A DNA stretch of 64,000 nucleotides, taken from NCBI RefSeq assembly GCF_026162625.1, contig NZ_JAOTBD010000002.1, forward strand, positions 124,001-188,000. The letters are read 5' to 3'. Position numbers and translations under genes: made by a program. The first letter of the stretch is position 1. Each line of letters opens with the position of its first letter. The notes below the pieces were generated by a model. It did not search any database. It saw nothing but the letters and a program-made list of their open reading frames with translations, and was not told where the DNA came from. The DNA comes from Paracoccus beibuensis (GTDB lineage: Bacteria > Pseudomonadota > Alphaproteobacteria > Rhodobacterales > Rhodobacteraceae). Shown piece by piece: positions 49,269-59,172 of the stretch.

Positions 49269-49709
49269 ATGGCAGGCAGCGTCAACAAAGTCATCCTCAT
49301 CGGCAACCTGGGCGCCGATCCCGAAGTCAAAGAGTTCAGCAACGGCGGCAAGGTCTGCAACCTGCGCATCGCCACCTCGGAAACCTGGAAGGACCGCAAC
49401 TCGGGTGAGCGCAAGGAGCGCACCGAATGGCACTCGGTCGCGATCTTCGCCGAAGGTCTGGCAAAGATCGCTGAGCAGTATCTGAAGAAGGGCAGCAAGG
49501 TCTATATCGAGGGCCAGCTGGAGACCCGCAAATGGCAGGATCAGTCCGGCGCCGACCGCTATTCGACCGAGGTCGTGCTGCGCCCCTATCGCGGCGAACT
49601 GACGCTGCTGGATGGCCGTCAGGGTGGCGGTAGCGATCATGGCGCATCCGCTGAGCGCTCTTCGCCTCGTCCCGCCGCCGCCGACCACGACGACGAGATC
49701 CCCTTCTAA
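49269..49709 (+). CDS. ssb: Single-stranded DNA-binding protein
   Basis: 146 residues. The OB fold runs from [17 protein letters not shown] to about residue 110, and the C-terminus is DDEIPF, the acidic tip that recruits replication and repair proteins. Shorter than host SSBs because the linker is reduced. It would protect ssDNA in phage replication and recombination. Confidence 0.93.
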   Translation: MAGSVNKVILIGNLGADPEVKEFSNGGKVCNLRIATSETWKDRNSGERKERTEWHSVAIFAEGLAKIAEQYLKKGSKVYIEGQLETRKWQDQSGADRYSTEVVLRPYRGELTLLDGRQGGGSDHGASAERSSPRPAAADHDDEIPF

Positions 49710-50243
49710 ACCCTTTCGAAGGGCGGACTATCTCCCGGTCAGGCTACTCTCCAGACCGTAAATCAGCCCGTTGATGCCGTCGCGTCCGCCGCCCTCAGGT
49801 CTGGGTCATTGAGCGACAAATCCGGGAACGAGCGAGCGCCGCACGAGACGCGGCAAAGGCCTCGGCGAAAGCCGGGGCCTTCTAAGTCTAAAATAGTGAG
49901 TTAGATTTAGTTAGACGAGGTTAGTCTGACTCCTGTCAGATGCAAACGCCGCAGAAATCGCCGGACATGTCATCAGAACCCTCCGGAGCCGCAGTCTAAC
50001 TCCCACCGCGCGAAAGGCGTCACCGAAAGCCGGGGCCTTGTCATGTCCAAACGCCGGTATAGCGACCGACATACCAACCCATACCGAAAAAAATATTCCC
50101 CCGCATTTCCTGTCTGTTTTTCCGAACCCTGAGAAAATCGTTCGAAATCAATTTGATGGCGTGCAGGCTGGATTCCTAACTCCCATTCAGAGCGGGAGAA
50201 CAACAACATGCCGGACTCGCTCCCGGCGATAGGGAGAATAGAG
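49710..50243. other. Gene-free region with a tetraloop hairpin and a repeat
   Basis: About 530 bp. It contains an 11-pair hairpin closed by a GAAA tetraloop (49856-49881; AAGGCC...GGCCTT), a second imperfect copy of its right half (CGAAAGCCGGGGCCTT at 50024-50039), a TTAG-rich stretch near 49905-49935, and a CTGTCTGTTTTTC repeat near 50108. It could encode a small RNA or hold the packaging or replication signal. Confidence 0.45.
49856..49881 (+). ncRNA. GAAA-tetraloop hairpin, possible small RNA or terminator
   Basis: Eleven consecutive pairs (one G-T) around GAAA. No T run follows, which argues against a simple terminator. Confidence 0.35.
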
Positions 50244-50837
50244 ATGAGCATTGATCCGGATCGCGAAGTTGAAGAATTCGTCGACAAGATGATCGCAATC
50301 GGCGCCGGCGCATGGCACAAGATGGAGACACATGCGCAGAAGCGCAAAGCACTGAAGCCGGCCCGAACATTCCAAGAAATGTATGGCGGCCGCGCTGTTC
50401 TTGCCGCGGACATCGCAAGAGATCGCAGCACCTCCCCAGATCCGACGGCCCGAGACCTCGTTGCATGGGAAGCATTCGCCGTCAGTGAGTCCAGGTGGGT
50501 ATCGTTCGCGCCGGGTGCCGCCGAGCTGTCCGGTGCTCCGACACGGAAAAAGGCCTTGGCTCGCGCAAACGGCTTCCGCCTCCTCCGCCGCGCATACGAA
50601 GCGGAAACTGGCTTCAGCGCTCTCAACGGCTCCAAGCTGACTGCCGGCCAGCGCGCAACGCGGGTGAACGGTCTGCGGCCCGAGTGGATCGAGGAAGCCC
50701 GGTTGCTCCGCGACAACTACGTCGACAGCAAAGCTGGCCAGAACATCCGCAAGCTGATCGAAATCACTCGGGAAACCTCTGAACGCCGTCTCGCATCGCG
50801 CGTCATCCGCAAGACACCGGCGCAGATGTGCCTTTGA
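50244..50837 (+). CDS. Unknown phage protein
   Basis: 197 residues from MSIDPDREVE, chosen because GGGAGA precedes it; an ATG at 50208 lacks a ribosome binding site. Basic and helical. It overlaps nothing and is followed after 20 nt by the next gene. No domain recognised; the RATRVNGLRPEW segment is notable but unassigned. Confidence 0.55.
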   Translation: MSIDPDREVEEFVDKMIAIGAGAWHKMETHAQKRKALKPARTFQEMYGGRAVLAADIARDRSTSPDPTARDLVAWEAFAVSESRWVSFAPGAAELSGAPTRKKALARANGFRLLRRAYEAETGFSALNGSKLTAGQRATRVNGLRPEWIEEARLLRDNYVDSKAGQNIRKLIEITRETSERRLASRVIRKTPAQMCL

Positions 50838-50857
50838 TCAACGAGGAGGAAATAGAC

Positions 50858-51448
50858 ATGGACCACAATTTCGATTTTTCCGCACTGCCCGAAAACGATC
50901 CCACCGGACGCACGTTCGGCGCCGCTTTCGGCCCCCAAATCAACGCCGAGGTCGATCGCGCCCAGGAAGTCGTCGCTGATAACCTCGCCGCCGCCGGTCG
51001 CAGCTTCGAGGGCGCAGGTCGTGACTGGGCAGCCCTCATGCCCGCTCTCGTCTATCGCAGCGCGTTGATGAAAGCTCAGGGGCCGACTGCTCGTAATCTC
51101 TCCAGAGAGCCCGACATCGAGCAACTGATCGACAAGCGCTCGGCCGCCGAGGAACTGTTCGCCGCTTACGAGCTCGATCAAAATCGGGACGCCGCGACCG
51201 GCCAGGTCCTCTCAAATCACGACAGGATGGCGCGAACCGTTCGACTGCACGCTGTCGAGAAACATTATCCTGGATCGCGCGCTAAGCTTAACGAAGAAGT
51301 CGCGGCGCTCAATGAGACCCCCATCGGGTTTGTCGCGATCGTCAGCGAGGCCCACATCGACCGCGATATGTGGATGCGGGATCACCTTGCAGGCTCCATC
51401 TCAAATAACAGGAGACGGAAAGCCAAGAGTCTCGAACTCACCGACTGA
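50858..51448 (+). CDS. Accessory protein with SNHDRM motif
   Basis: 196 residues from MDHNFDFSAL after GAGGAGG. Contains VLSNHDRMARTV at about 125-136, the recurring S-x-H-x-R-M motif, here in the middle of the protein. Largely helical, acidic N-terminus, basic C-terminus (NNRRRKAKS). Function unknown. Confidence 0.6.
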   Translation: MDHNFDFSALPENDPTGRTFGAAFGPQINAEVDRAQEVVADNLAAAGRSFEGAGRDWAALMPALVYRSALMKAQGPTARNLSREPDIEQLIDKRSAAEELFAAYELDQNRDAATGQVLSNHDRMARTVRLHAVEKHYPGSRAKLNEEVAALNETPIGFVAIVSEAHIDRDMWMRDHLAGSISNNRRRKAKSLELTD

Positions 51449-51507
51449 CCCCCTCCCCCGCCGTCATCTCAACGCCCGACCGCCCAAACCTTGAAGAGGA
51501 AGACATC

Positions 51508-51969
51508 ATGAAGACCATCATTTCTACCGTCGTCATCGCCCTCGCTCTCACGGCGGGTGTCATCGCAACCCCGGCCCCAGCAATGACGCTGGAGGATGCT
51601 ATCGAAGCCCGGTGCGACGGCAACCCCAGCCGCCCTGCTGCACGCTCTACTCTTGGAGGTCGGCTCAAGGGTGTGACATGCAGAGAGGCCGTCGAGATGG
51701 ACCGCGCGGCCGTAAAGCTGATGGAGCTCGGTCACATGCACGGCGAAGCGGCTATCGACGGCCACCCAATCGGAGAAGATCTGAGTTTCAACCGGTGCAT
51801 CGCACTACTCCGCAGCCAGGCCTATTATATCGCGGCAGACGAGCTTCGGAGTGGAAATCGCAACCCGATGTCTGTCTATAATTCGCTCGTCACTCAAGGC
51901 TACAACCACACTCTCAGTGAGCGTCGAAAAGGCAATCCGCATTATTGTCGGTTCAGCAACTCGATGTGA
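51508..51969 (+). CDS. Secreted or periplasmic protein, unknown
   Basis: 153 residues with a clear signal peptide (about 1-25, TVVIALALTAGVIATPAPA). The mature part has four cysteines (two could pair), and an NPMSVYNSLVTQGY segment. RBS GAGGA. It is the last large gene before the right end of the prophage and could be expressed in the lysogen as an envelope-modifying factor. No family recognised. Confidence 0.6.
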   Translation: MKTIISTVVIALALTAGVIATPAPAMTLEDAIEARCDGNPSRPAARSTLGGRLKGVTCREAVEMDRAAVKLMELGHMHGEAAIDGHPIGEDLSFNRCIALLRSQAYYIAADELRSGNRNPMSVYNSLVTQGYNHTLSERRKGNPHYCRFSNSM

Positions 51970-51976
51970 ACAGAGA

Positions 51977-52001
51977 CCCCGGCCACCGCGCCGGGGTTTT
52001 T
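51977..52001 (+). terminator. Terminator
   Basis: CCCCGGC, 6-nt loop, GCCGGGG, TTTTT; related to those at 39397 and 46956 but with a different loop. Confidence 0.8.
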
Positions 52002-52032
52002 CATTTCGCCCTCCGGAAATCCAGCCAATTAT

Positions 52033-52380
52033 ATGACCATGATAGATCCCAACGACTGGCCGATTGCGCCGCTGCAAATCCTCGACGTGGATTTCACGCA
52101 GCTTCCAATGTATGACCCCGAGAGCGACGGGCCGATCCGCCCGCCCTGGGTCATTCGGGTCGTTGAGTGCTGGGGGTGGGGGATGGTCCCCATCGCCTCG
52201 AACTGGCACCGCGTTCATCATCCAGACAGATACTGGTCAGCGTTTGAAATCGACGGCATCGAATGGCTCTGGCGCGATGACGGCGCCGGGGTCTGGACGC
52301 TCGTGCAGCTCGCTGACGTCGATGCTGAGTGCGATGAGCTTCCCGACGGCGACCCGAGAGGCCGGGTCCGGGATTGGTGA
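52033..52380 (+). CDS. Uncharacterised tryptophan-rich protein
   Basis: 115 residues, with tryptophans at about ten positions, several in W-x-W pairs (GWGMV, WLWRDD). No signal or membrane segment. The last prophage gene before the attachment region. Function unknown. Confidence 0.5.
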   Translation: MTMIDPNDWPIAPLQILDVDFTQLPMYDPESDGPIRPPWVIRVVECWGWGMVPIASNWHRVHHPDRYWSAFEIDGIEWLWRDDGAGVWTLVQLADVDAECDELPDGDPRGRVRDW

Positions 52381-52391
52381 GCCTCCCCATC

Positions 52392-52447
52392 TGCATCAGT
52401 TGGACGGGGAGACTATCCTTTTTTGCATCAGTTCCGGAACTGATGCA
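52392..52447. promoter_or_regulatory. Right-end TGCATCAG cluster with 24-bp palindrome
   Basis: Three copies: 52392-52399, 52424-52431 and inverted 52440-52447. The last two form a perfect 24-bp palindrome centred on TTCCGGAA. Confidence 0.6.
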
Positions 52448-52530
52448 GTGTCCCGTGCTGGGTATGTGCTGTCTCTGTTCTACTAATGTTCCAGCGTCAA
52501 AAATCCAGCAATATCAGGCTAACTCACTGT

Positions 52531-54105
<1,575 letters not shown>

Positions 54106-54122
54106 TCAATCGTCCACGCTAA

Positions 54123-54150
54123 TTGACCCGTAACGGTTGTGCGATACGGT
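54123..54150 (+). promoter_or_regulatory. Candidate promoter of the FadL-like gene
   Basis: TTGACC, 16-nt spacer, TACGGT; 42 nt before the start. Confidence 0.35.
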
Positions 54151-54191
54151 GGCGAAAAGTGGGCACATATGCCCGACCTGGGAGGAAGAAC

Positions 54192-55343
54192 ATGAAGATC
54201 GCATTGACCGGCGTGGCGGCGCTGATGCTGGGGGCCGCGCCGCTCATGGCCGGCGGGATCGAGCGGGCACCGCAGTCGCTTGGCCCGCTGTTCGAGGACG
54301 GAAACTACGTCGAGCTGAGCTTCGGCGGTGTCGATCCCACGGTGGAAGGAACCGACGTCGCTGGCTTCCAGCTGGGCGACGTGGCGCAGGGCTATGGCTT
54401 CGCGGGGCTGGCCTACAAGCACCAGTTCACGCCGAACTTCTCGGGCGCGATCATCATAGAGCAGCCGTTCGGCGCGGACATTCGCTATCCTTCCCTGGTC
54501 GATGGCGGTTCGCTTATGCTGGGCGGGACTCTGGCGCGCGTCGATTCGACCACCTTCACGGCATTGGGACGCTACAAGTTCCAGAACAACTTCTCGGTCC
54601 ATGGCGGCATTCGCGGATCACGCGCCGACGGAGAGGTGCGGCTCAACGGCCTCGCCTATGGCCCCCTCGCCGGCTACGATGTCGAGCTGGATGCTGATAC
54701 CGGTATCGGCTACGTCGCCGGCGTGGCTTGGGAACGTCCCGACATCGCCGCCCGCGTCTCGCTGACCTACAACTCCGAGGTCGAACACGAGTTCGATACC
54801 ACCGAATCTGGCCCGCTTGTCGATCCCGATGGTCCCGGACCCATCCCGGCGCTTCCCCTGCTGAACGCGGACTCCACAACCACGGTCTCGACCCCCGAAA
54901 GCTGGAACCTGGAATTCCAGACCGGCGTCGCCGCTGACACGCTGGTCTTCGGCTCGATCCGCTGGGTAGAGTGGAGCGCGTTCCGCGTCGACCCGCAGCA
55001 ACTCGTGGATGTCACGGGCAGTGGCCTCGTGGAACTCGAGAACACCACGACATACACGCTTGGCGTCGGCCGGGCCTTCACCGATGCCTGGTCCGGCTCC
55101 GCATCGTTCTCGTTCGAAAAAGAAGGCGACGACCTCGTGTCGCCCCTGGCCCCCACGAACGGGCGCAAGGGCATTACACTGGCCGCGATCTACAGCCAGG
55201 GGCCGATCAAGATCACGACCGGGATAAACTATACCAAGCTGGGCGATGCGAGCCCAGAGACGGGAACCCCCGACGTGCAGCGCGCCAGCACCGAAGACAG
55301 CGATGCCTGGGGCGTCGGCGTCCGGATCGGCTACCGCTTCTGA
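54192..55343 (+). CDS. FadL/OmpP1-type outer-membrane transporter
   Basis: 383 residues with a 20-residue signal peptide and alternating beta-strand pattern ending in aromatic Phe, as expected for an outer-membrane barrel. The N-terminal GGIERAPQS and internal EQPFGADI match the FadL family, which imports long-chain fatty acids or other hydrophobic compounds. RBS GGGAGGAAG. Divergent to guaB across 212 bp. Confidence 0.85.
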   Translation: MKIALTGVAALMLGAAPLMAGGIERAPQSLGPLFEDGNYVELSFGGVDPTVEGTDVAGFQLGDVAQGYGFAGLAYKHQFTPNFSGAIIIEQPFGADIRYPSLVDGGSLMLGGTLARVDSTTFTALGRYKFQNNFSVHGGIRGSRADGEVRLNGLAYGPLAGYDVELDADTGIGYVAGVAWERPDIAARVSLTYNSEVEHEFDTTESGPLVDPDGPGPIPALPLLNADSTTTVSTPESWNLEFQTGVAADTLVFGSIRWVEWSAFRVDPQQLVDVTGSGLVELENTTTYTLGVGRAFTDAWSGSASFSFEKEGDDLVSPLAPTNGRKGITLAAIYSQGPIKITTGINYTKLGDASPETGTPDVQRASTEDSDAWGVGVRIGYRF

Positions 55344-55361
55344 TACCACGCTTGCCAGAAG

Positions 55362-55391
55362 AACGGCTCTGCCCCTGCAGCAGGGCCGTTT
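55362..55391 (+). terminator. Possible terminator after the FadL-like gene
   Basis: AACGG...CCGTT stem with an inner CCC/GGG; weak T run. Confidence 0.35.
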
Positions 55392-55587
55392 GCCGTTTCA
55401 GCAGCCGCTTATCCGGAATCATCGAAGCCGGCCCGCGGGGACCATCGGCGGCACGATCCTGCAGAGGGGGGTCCGGGGGGCCGGCCCCCCGGCGGTCGCG
55501 GGACGCAACAGGGGGTTCGCGCACCGGCCCCTTTCCTTGTCCAGCCGCTGCCATTAGCTAGGGGCGACCTGGCGAAAGGAACGGCGG

Positions 55588-56451
55588 ATGATCTATCGCA
55601 GCGCGGCAGAGTGGCAGGCGGCAACGGCCCGGCGGATCGTGCTGTTCGGCATGTCGGGCCTTGGCAAGACCTTCCTTGCCTCGATGCTGCGCGGCACCGG
55701 GGACTGGTTTCACTACTCCGTCGACTACCGCATCGGCACGCGCTACATGGGCGAATACATCGCCGACAACTTCAAGCGCGAGGCGATGAAGGTCCCGTTC
55801 CTGCGCGACCTGCTGATGTCCGACAGCGTCTATATCGCCAGCAACATCACCTTCGACAACCTCGCGCCGCTGTCCACCTATCTGGGCAAGCCGGGCAGCC
55901 CCAGCCGGGGCGGACTGCCCTTCGGCGAATACTGCCTGCGCCAGAACCAGCACCGGCGGGCCGAGATCGCGTCGTTGCTGGACACGCGGCACTTCATGGA
56001 CCGCGCGCGCGACATCTATGGCCTGGCGAACTTCGTTTGCGACAGCGGCGGCTCGATCTGCGAGGTCGTCGATCCCGAAGACCCGCAGGACCCCGTGTTG
56101 AAAGCCCTCTCACACGACCTGCTGATGGTCTGGATCAAGGGCAGCGATGCGCATACGGCGGAACTCGTGCGCCGCTTCGACAAGGCGCCGAAGCCCATGT
56201 ACTATCAGCCGCAGTTCCTGGAACAGGCCTGGATCGCCTATCGCGTTGAAAAGGGGCTGGAGGAAGCGCAGGTTAATCCCGACGACTTCATCCGCTGGAC
56301 CTACGCGCGCGCCCTGGCCCACCGACAGCCCCGCTATCAGGCGATGGCCCGGCGCGGCGTCACCATCCTGGCCGAGGAGGTGGCGCAGATCCGCACCCCC
56401 GACGACTTCAACGACCTGATCGCCCGCGCAATCGCGCGCAAGGAAGATTGA
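55588..56451 (+). CDS. P-loop ATPase next to metA
   Basis: 287 residues with Walker A GMSGLGKT (about 20-27). No known catalytic partner motif. Homologous ATPases sit beside metA in Rhodobacterales (recollection). It ends 1 nt before the metA start codon context, so the two are probably co-transcribed. The role is not known; it may be a kinase-like or regulatory NTPase. Confidence 0.75.
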   Translation: MIYRSAAEWQAATARRIVLFGMSGLGKTFLASMLRGTGDWFHYSVDYRIGTRYMGEYIADNFKREAMKVPFLRDLLMSDSVYIASNITFDNLAPLSTYLGKPGSPSRGGLPFGEYCLRQNQHRRAEIASLLDTRHFMDRARDIYGLANFVCDSGGSICEVVDPEDPQDPVLKALSHDLLMVWIKGSDAHTAELVRRFDKAPKPMYYQPQFLEQAWIAYRVEKGLEEAQVNPDDFIRWTYARALAHRQPRYQAMARRGVTILAEEVAQIRTPDDFNDLIARAIARKED

Positions 56452-56452
56452 T

Positions 56453-57379
56453 ATGCCGATCACCCTGAACGAGAACCTGCCCGCCTACCGCATCCTCTCG
56501 GACGAGGGGGTGATGGTGATGTCGCCGGGCCGTGCGGCGACCCAGGACATTCGCCCCTTGCGCATCGGCCTGCTGAACCTGATGCCCAAGAAGATCCAGA
56601 CCGAGAACCAGTTCGCGCGCCTGATCGGCGCCACGCCCCTGCAGATCGACTTTCAGCTGATCCGCATGTCCGACCACGAAAGCCGCAACACCGCCGCCGA
56701 CCACCTCGAAAGCTTTTACCGCCCCTTCCGGGAGATCGAGGCCAGCGGCGAGAAGTTCGACGGCCTCGTCATCACCGGCGCACCCATCGAGCATCTGCCT
56801 TTCGACCAGGTCACCTACTGGGAAGAGCTGACCCGCGTCTTCGCCTGGACACAGACCCATGTGCATTCCACCTTTGGCGTCTGCTGGGGCGGCATGGCGA
56901 TGGCGTGGCATTTTCACGGCCTGCCCAAGCACATGCTGCCGTCGAAGGCCTTCGGCTGCTTCCGGCACCGCAACCTGTCCCCCGCCTCGCCTTACCTGCG
57001 CGGATTTTCCGACGACGTCCTGGTTCCGGTCAGCCGCTGGACCGAGGTGCGCCAGGACGATGTCGATGCCCGCCCCGCGCTGACGACGCTGCTGGCCAGC
57101 AGCGATGTCGGCCCCTGCCTTCTGGCCGATCCGGGGCACCGCGCGCTCTATGTATTCAACCACTTCGAATACGACAGCACGACGCTGAAAGAGGAACACG
57201 ACCGCGATCTTGCCGCCGGGAAGCCCGTCGCCGTTCCCGCGAACTACTATCCCGACGACGACATCACGCAGGCGCCCACGAACCGCTGGCGCAGCCATGC
57301 GCATCTGCTCTACGGTAACTGGATCAACGAGATCTATCAGACGACGTATTACGACATGTCGCGCATCGGCGAGGGATGA
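56453..57379 (+). CDS. metA: Homoserine O-acyltransferase MetA
   Basis: 308 residues. It transfers an acyl group (acetyl or succinyl) from acyl-CoA to homoserine, the first step of methionine synthesis. The catalytic Cys is in FGVCWGG near 142 and the His-Glu pair in FNHFEYD near 235. Whether it uses acetyl-CoA or succinyl-CoA cannot be decided by eye. Follows the ATPase gene and precedes ppk2. Confidence 0.9.
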   Translation: MPITLNENLPAYRILSDEGVMVMSPGRAATQDIRPLRIGLLNLMPKKIQTENQFARLIGATPLQIDFQLIRMSDHESRNTAADHLESFYRPFREIEASGEKFDGLVITGAPIEHLPFDQVTYWEELTRVFAWTQTHVHSTFGVCWGGMAMAWHFHGLPKHMLPSKAFGCFRHRNLSPASPYLRGFSDDVLVPVSRWTEVRQDDVDARPALTTLLASSDVGPCLLADPGHRALYVFNHFEYDSTTLKEEHDRDLAAGKPVAVPANYYPDDDITQAPTNRWRSHAHLLYGNWINEIYQTTYYDMSRIGEG

Positions 57380-57382
57380 CGA

Positions 57383-58273
57383 ATGGCTGACCCCAAACGC
57401 ATCGAGGCGTTGCCGCTGGTCGGCAGGATCACCGACTACCTCAAGACCGGCGCGCCGGTCGACATCCGCAAGATCGTGACGAACGCCGGTCGCAAGGACA
57501 TCCTGGACCCCGACTTTGCCTACCGCGAGGAGATGGGCAAGGGCATCTACGAGACGCAGATGGCGCAGCTGCAGCTGCAACTGGTGCGGTTGATGCACGA
57601 CGTCGTTACGACCGGCAAGCGGATTGTCGTCCTCTTCGAGGGACGAGACGCCGCGGGAAAGGGCGGCACAATCGAGCGCGTGCGCGAGAACCTGAACCCG
57701 CGGTCCGCTTACATCGTGGCGCTGCCCAAGCCGACCGAGCGCGAGGCCGCCCAGTGGTATTTTCAGCGCTATGTCGACTGGCTGCCCGCCGCGGGAGAGA
57801 TCGCGCTGTTCGACCGCAGCTGGTACAACCGCGGCGTCGTGGAGCGCGTCTTCGGCTTTACGACCGAACCCCAGCGCAACGCGTTCTTTCGCCAGCTTCC
57901 GGGGTTCGAACAGACGCTGGTTGACGACGGCGTGATCCTGGTCAAGCTGTGGCTGAACGTCGGCCGCGCCGAGCAGTTGCGGCGGTTCCTTGACCGAGAG
58001 CAGGACCCCCTGAAGCAGTGGAAGCTCAGCCCCATCGACGTCGAAGGGCTGGCCAAGTGGGACGACTATTCGCGCGCAATTCGCGACACGCTGAACCTGT
58101 CCCATTCCCCCATCGCGCCCTGGACCGTGGTACGGTCCGACGACAAGCGCCGGGCGCGGATCGCCGCGATCCAGACGATCCTGCGCGCCTGCGACTTTGC
58201 CGGACGCGACGATGCGGCGATCGGCCAGATCGACCCGCTGATCGCCGGAAGCCCGGAACTGCTGCGCGACTGA
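57383..58273 (+). CDS. ppk2: Polyphosphate kinase 2
   Basis: 296 residues. PPK2 family: Walker [11 protein letters not shown] (about 79-88), DRSWYNR lid/Walker B (about 137-143) and a conserved KLWLNV. It phosphorylates nucleotides from polyphosphate or the reverse. It starts 3 nt after metA, so it could be in one transcript with it. Confidence 0.93.
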   Translation: MADPKRIEALPLVGRITDYLKTGAPVDIRKIVTNAGRKDILDPDFAYREEMGKGIYETQMAQLQLQLVRLMHDVVTTGKRIVVLFEGRDAAGKGGTIERVRENLNPRSAYIVALPKPTEREAAQWYFQRYVDWLPAAGEIALFDRSWYNRGVVERVFGFTTEPQRNAFFRQLPGFEQTLVDDGVILVKLWLNVGRAEQLRRFLDREQDPLKQWKLSPIDVEGLAKWDDYSRAIRDTLNLSHSPIAPWTVVRSDDKRRARIAAIQTILRACDFAGRDDAAIGQIDPLIAGSPELLRD

Positions 58274-58335
58274 AGCAGCCTTGGCGCTGCCGCCCGACCA
58301 TGCCAGAACCTTCCCAGAGGAACTGGGAGGGGAAC

Positions 58336-59079
58336 ATGGATCTTTCGACATGCCGCGCCATCGTCACCGGTGGCGCATCGGGCCTTGGTGCCGCGACGGC
58401 TGCGCATTTCCGCAAGCGCGGCGCACAGGTGGTGGTGCTGGATCTGGCTGACACCGGGGCCGAGGCTGCTGCGGCCATTGATGCCGGTTATGCCCGAACC
58501 GATGTGACAGATGAACGAAGCGTGGCCGATGCCATCTCGCTGGCCGTCGGGACGATGGGCGGCATCGACGTCTGCGTGAACTGCGCGGGCATCGCCACGG
58601 GCGAGAAGACCCTTGGCCGCGACGGGCCGCACCGGCTGGAAAGCTTTCGCCGCACGGTCGAGATCAACTTGATCGGCAGCTTCAACGTGCTGCGGCTGGC
58701 GGCCGAACGGATGGCGCTCAACGGGCGGAGCGACAACGGCGTGATCGTGAACACGGCATCCATTGCAGCCTTCGACGGGCAGAAGGGCCAGGCGGCCTAT
58801 GCGGCGTCCAAGGCAGGCATCGCGGGAATGACCCTGCCGCTGGCGCGCGACCTGGCGGGTCAGGGCATCCGCGTCTGCGCCATCGCCCCCGGCATCTTCG
58901 GCACGCCGATGCTGACGAGCCTTCCGACCGAGGTTCAGGAGAGCCTCGCGGCCGAGGTGACCTTTCCGAAGCGGCTCGGCGATCCGGCGGAATACGCCCG
59001 CATGCCCGCATTCATCGTCGAGAACGACTATCTGAATGGCGAGACCATCCGCATCGACGGCGCGCTGCGGATGCGCTGA
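58336..59079 (+). CDS. Short-chain dehydrogenase, 3-hydroxyacyl-CoA type
   Basis: 247 residues from MDLSTCRAIV with GGGAGGGGAAC in front; longer frames come from the ppk2 gene. NAD-binding TGGASGLG (11-18), NCAG, catalytic Ser in NTASIAAFDGQKG and YAASKAG (Tyr/Lys about 155/159). Similar to 17-beta-HSD10-type 3-hydroxyacyl-CoA dehydrogenases that act in fatty-acid or branched-chain degradation. Confidence 0.8.
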   Translation: MDLSTCRAIVTGGASGLGAATAAHFRKRGAQVVVLDLADTGAEAAAAIDAGYARTDVTDERSVADAISLAVGTMGGIDVCVNCAGIATGEKTLGRDGPHRLESFRRTVEINLIGSFNVLRLAAERMALNGRSDNGVIVNTASIAAFDGQKGQAAYAASKAGIAGMTLPLARDLAGQGIRVCAIAPGIFGTPMLTSLPTEVQESLAAEVTFPKRLGDPAEYARMPAFIVENDYLNGETIRIDGALRMR

Positions 59080-59172
59080 GCAGCCGTTCATCACGGCCGC
59101 GCGAAACCCTTGCGCGGTCGGCACGCGCCGCTTAGCGTTGCAGGCAATTCATCGACCGAAAGGCCCGCTTTC

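Noticed and set aside
55344-56452. SAM-type riboswitch before metA or the split metH
   Set aside because: I looked at 55344-55587 and 62314-62407 and did not see the conserved core of SAM-II or SAH elements; only generic hairpins are present.
56408-58351. 647-codon leftward open frame
   Set aside because: It lies antisense to metA and ppk2, both clear genes; long antisense frames are common in GC-rich DNA and the product resembles no protein.
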